NCBI RefSeq assembly: GCF_032854445.1
Contig: NC_088300.1
Span: 57,388,984-57,452,983, forward strand
DNA from: Liolophura sinensis
Lineage: Eukaryota > Mollusca > Polyplacophora > Chitonida > Chitonidae
Reading direction: 5' to 3'
Length of the DNA stretch: 64,000 bases
The position numbers were made by a program, and so were the translations under genes. Of the stretch, positions 60,501 to 64,000 are shown piece after piece (the stretch's first letter is position 1; each line of letters starts with the position of its first letter). The notes beneath the pieces were generated by a model. The model searched no databases. It was given only the letters and a program-made list of their open reading frames with translations, and was not told the DNA's origin.

Positions 60501-63500
60501 ACTGTGATGGGTTAGTGTTTTTGAATGCAGATGTCTTTATGGACTGCATCTGAGTTAACAGCCTTTTTAGAGCAAAATCTGGGCATAATTGATTGATTGG
60601 GGCCATTCAAACAGCCCTTTTTAAAACCCTGCAGCCCTAAGGTGGCCATGAAGGTTTTATAGAGGCCTGGAATCTCCACACCTCCGTAGAACTCGGGCAA
60701 ACAACGGGCCAAGTGTCTTAAACATTTTTTATGCACAATCTAAAAGGCCCTTGAAGCCAACAAGAAATGAATGTTGTTTTCCTATGCTTGTGGTTATGGG
60801 GAAATGTCGGAATAATTTCAACGGAATCGCTCAGAAGCTTTATCTTCCAGCATGGTGAATATAAGCTGTAGGTATTTCACTTACCCCCATGCACTAACAT
60901 AGAATGTTGCAAGGTTGATATTCCCACCATGGGAATGTTGAGGTTTTGATATTTCCACAATGGGAATGTTGAGGTTTTGATATTTCCACCATGGGAATGT
61001 TGAGGTGTTGATATTTCCACAATGGGAATGTTGAGGTGTTGATATTTCCAAAATGGGAATGTTGAGGTGTTGATATTTATAATGTTTATCATTTCCCACT
61101 ATAGAAGTTACAGTAAAGCAAACTCCTTCGGCAAATTATCCATTCTAATACAACACATACTATGAACATCTTTTAACAAACATGAAACACAATACTAATA
61201 TTGCAGTAGATGTATAAAAAAAACTGTAACTTGTCTCTTAAAATTCAAAACAAATTGATTGAATTTCAGGACAAACGTGACATGCACAAATTTGCAATCC
61301 ATATGCCCTCAACATTTTGGCTTTGGCTCTTGCAGAGGACACACACAGTAGGATAAAAAGCGTTTAAGATGGCCAACTTATTCATTTAATACTGTGTTAC
61401 TGGATATAAAAACATTTTTCCTATGAACATGAAATTTACAGACTGTTTAATTCCTGTTCTCATAACATCTACGACAATTTGAATTTTATAGCCATTATGT
61501 ACATGTATATTAAGGCAGAAAACAAGGCTCTGCTGAGCAAACAGTATTGCAGAAAGGCGATTATAGTGAAAAATCACCATGCACATTATACAGTTTTAAC
61601 TATAACTTCCACACGATTTTTAACCAACTTTGTACAAAACATTGATCAACTGGTGAAACATTTCATCAAATCATAAAAGACATTGTAAGTCTGAAATTCT
61701 AGACCAAACTATAAATCCTGCAAGGCCCTTTGGCAAAATCTTAAACAAAATCAGATGGTTTTTCAACTTCTTGAATTCTAAGAAGAAGAAAAAATGTCCA
61801 ATGGTTGGAATTTAGACTAAATTTTACCACTTTGGCTCTACACATAAAATTGTACTTTTGTGAAAACATCTTATTTGACCATATTTGTTTGATAAACTGA
61901 CATTTAAAAATATATATACATGTAGATGTATGTAATTGTTGAAAAAAAAAGAAACATGGAGAATATAGTCAGTAAAAGAATTTCAGCCAGAACATAGGAG
62001 CCATATTGGAGCTTGGGACAGAGAAAGTATTGAATATGTAGGGTATAAGTCTTCCTGAGACCCGATTCTTACATTGATTTGCCATATATAACTGTTGCAT
62101 TTATCTGCGAGTAGCTACGTCTGCCAATACTGGAGTACATGGTGCTATAGGCAGCTAGTTGGTTGACACGCCACACAGTTGTTAACATGCTGTGCCAGAG
62201 ATCTGCTGATTGGTGGTCTTTCCTGTCCAACTAGTTTGAAGTGATGCAGGACAATAGAAACATAATCATAACAGTGGCGTCACCATAATGGACACGTCTG
62301 GCAGACAACAATGTATGTGTCCAGAGCTCTGTCTTTTTGCCAGCAGGTCGTTACTAAAACTAGGATCAATTGCAGAGAAGCGGGTTACCAAGGTTGGGGC
62401 ACGACTCATTCACAGTCAGCCATAACAAGTTTGAGCATATCCCCTGGAGTCTCTCACCTTTCCCACCAATTTAACAAGGAAGTAAGGAAATAATGTGTAA
62501 TGAGTTCAAAACAAAGGGCTTCAAAGAGATCAAACAAACAGCTGGATGAAACTGTGTCCATTTGAAAAGTGAAGTACCTGACAGTCACTGATACGGAGAT
62601 ATAAACAATTTTCTAACGATCAATGCCATATATCTCGTAACAAAGCCTGCTAGATCGATTTGGGGCCCATTCTGACACAACACAGGTTTGGACTACACAC
62701 TCACATTGTTAGCTTATCCCATCAATCATAGCCAGCCAGTGTACTTCCTCTAACATTCACCATTTCCCCCTTTGCAAGGCTCTCAACACTCACACCATCA
62801 ACAGTTAAACAGCATCACTAACACAGTCTAATCCGAATTACCTTCGTGTAAAATGGAGAAACTATTCTTTGGCAGAATGTGTAACTTTTTAGAGTGAAGG
62901 CAGTACTAAATAAAAGAGAAAAAGAGTTTAAGCCTTACAGGAAATGGCACAGAACAGCACCCTTTTTATTTATTTTTTTCCAACTTGAATAATGTTACAA
63001 TAATGTTACTGCACTGCAGAAGATTTCTCTGTATTAGGGCTTAACTGCAAGCCTAGTGATAACAGATCAAAATGTCTGATCATACTGTGTGGGAAACGAT
63101 CAAAGCTCTAGCTGATTTCCCTTGCTGGCAGTGAACCATGTCAGAGTTTCTAAGTAGATTGGGGAGTCATAACTCAAAAGGTAATACTATATGGAGATTT
63201 CTGCTCAACATTTCTTCATTCTCAGTCACAGTCCCTTGGTAGACAATTAACAGATAGGATATGTTCGAAGTTAACTTGTTTGCCAGTTACTAGCAATGAC
63301 AGGTACACAGGGCATGTCTGGACTGGTAGAATTATCACACATCAGCCCCAACCTGACACGTGAAGTCCCCGTTAAGTTCTATCATTGAAACGTCCTCCCA
63401 TGAACTGACCTATGCATAACCAAACACCTTTCAACTGGCTCAGTGTGGTCACTTCACAGGTCAGCCTCCAAAGAGAGACAGACCAGACGACAATGGTGAA

Positions 63501-64000
63501 TATATGCTAATTTGGGCTGCCTTCAAGTTTGTCCCCTACCTGGACAATGACCATCTTCAGTATTGACTAAATGACCCGTCACAGAAGCTCTTCTGGTCAT
63601 CCATCATTGCCACGCACAGGGTAAGCAGCTTGTTTTGACATCAAAATTGACATGATTAAAGTGCCTCTCCACGTACCCTTAGGCACTGATCAGAACATCA
63701 TAACTATATGCACCTATCAAGAACAGTAAATGGCAAGCAGATATTAACCTCAGACTTATGAACATTTCTTCCAACAAACACATAAAATCAAATATTACAA
63801 ACTACTCCACGGCTAACCAGCGATTTACACATCCAAGAAATGGAAGGCCTTTATCACCACTGAGGCCAATGCCATGAACACAAAGCCCAAAGATAGGCAT
63901 GCGAATCACCTCACCACAACACGCTGCAGAATATCAACCCAATGACCCTGCTAAAACTAAGTAGAATGTGTGCCATAAAGCGGAACAAAGTGCTTCAACT
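57511..64000. other. Upstream intron or 5' sequence of the TIAR-like gene, no exon found
   Basis: I searched the minus strand for RRM1 motifs (LYVGNL, PYCFVEF and AAMNGR-like codons) and found none. RRM1 therefore most likely begins beyond 64000. One 31-bp tandem repeat (60898-61083) is present. The stretch at about 58380-58590 is rich in TAAT cores, which could make it a regulatory element, but nothing proves this. Confidence 0.5.
60898..61083 (+). repeat. 31-bp minisatellite
   Basis: Units start at 60929, 60960, 60991, 61022 and 61053: ATGGGAATGTTGAGGTTTTG, then ATATTTCCACA. A worn partial unit lies before them. The unit length is not a multiple of three, so the peptide repeats on the minus strand appear in shifted frames. 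Confidence 0.92.

Noticed and set aside
60202-60736. 134- and 74-codon minus-strand ORFs
   Set aside because: They have no family similarity, no splice sites that extend them and an ordinary composition. They also lie in a presumed intron.
60877-61099. Minus-strand ORFs repeating the peptide QHSHGGNI
   Set aside because: They are the translation of the 31-bp minisatellite in two frames.

Overview
The window looks like animal nuclear DNA, most likely from a mollusc or another lophotrochozoan. It is AT-rich and intron-rich. It carries many short tRNA-derived SINEs with a tail type that I associate with mollusc genomes. The one clearly recognisable gene is a TIA-1/TIAR RNA-binding protein split by GT-AG introns. 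No bacterial operons, CRISPR arrays, rRNA genes or intact tRNA genes are visible.

Layout. (1) Positions 1-16160 form a mosaic of modules (named a to h here), each present two to four times in direct orientation. They are cut by SINEs and by a single-copy block at about 6403-9290. No established gene is recognisable here. Weak candidates are a two-exon gene start at 7093-7347 and a small ORF at 15414-15611. (2) Positions 16375-18680 hold two SINEs with other tRNA heads. (3) Positions 18310-22936 hold a large satellite. It has degenerate monomers of about 44 bp, then an 866-bp spacer, then about 17 units of an 88-bp dimer. (4) Positions 23950-27000 hold a decayed Penelope-like retrotransposon (RT and GIY-YIG remnants). 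It is split by a SINE with a 12-bp target duplication and preceded by permuted repeat blocks. (5) Positions 27000-33698 have no clear gene and may be the long 3' UTR of the TIAR-like gene. (6) Positions 33699-57510 on the minus strand hold nine coding exons of that gene: the end of RRM1, RRM2, RRM3 and a Q/Y/P-rich tail. The introns carry a 49-bp minisatellite broken by a hAT-like MITE, two full-length SINEs and a 40-bp repeat tract. (7) Positions 57511-64000 are intron or upstream sequence. I could not find the exons for the rest of RRM1, so they probably lie beyond the window.

The nine exons join with every splice phase compatible. They total 999 nt (332 codons plus stop), which makes this model the most reliable call. 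Most other features are repeats that record the local order of insertion and duplication events.
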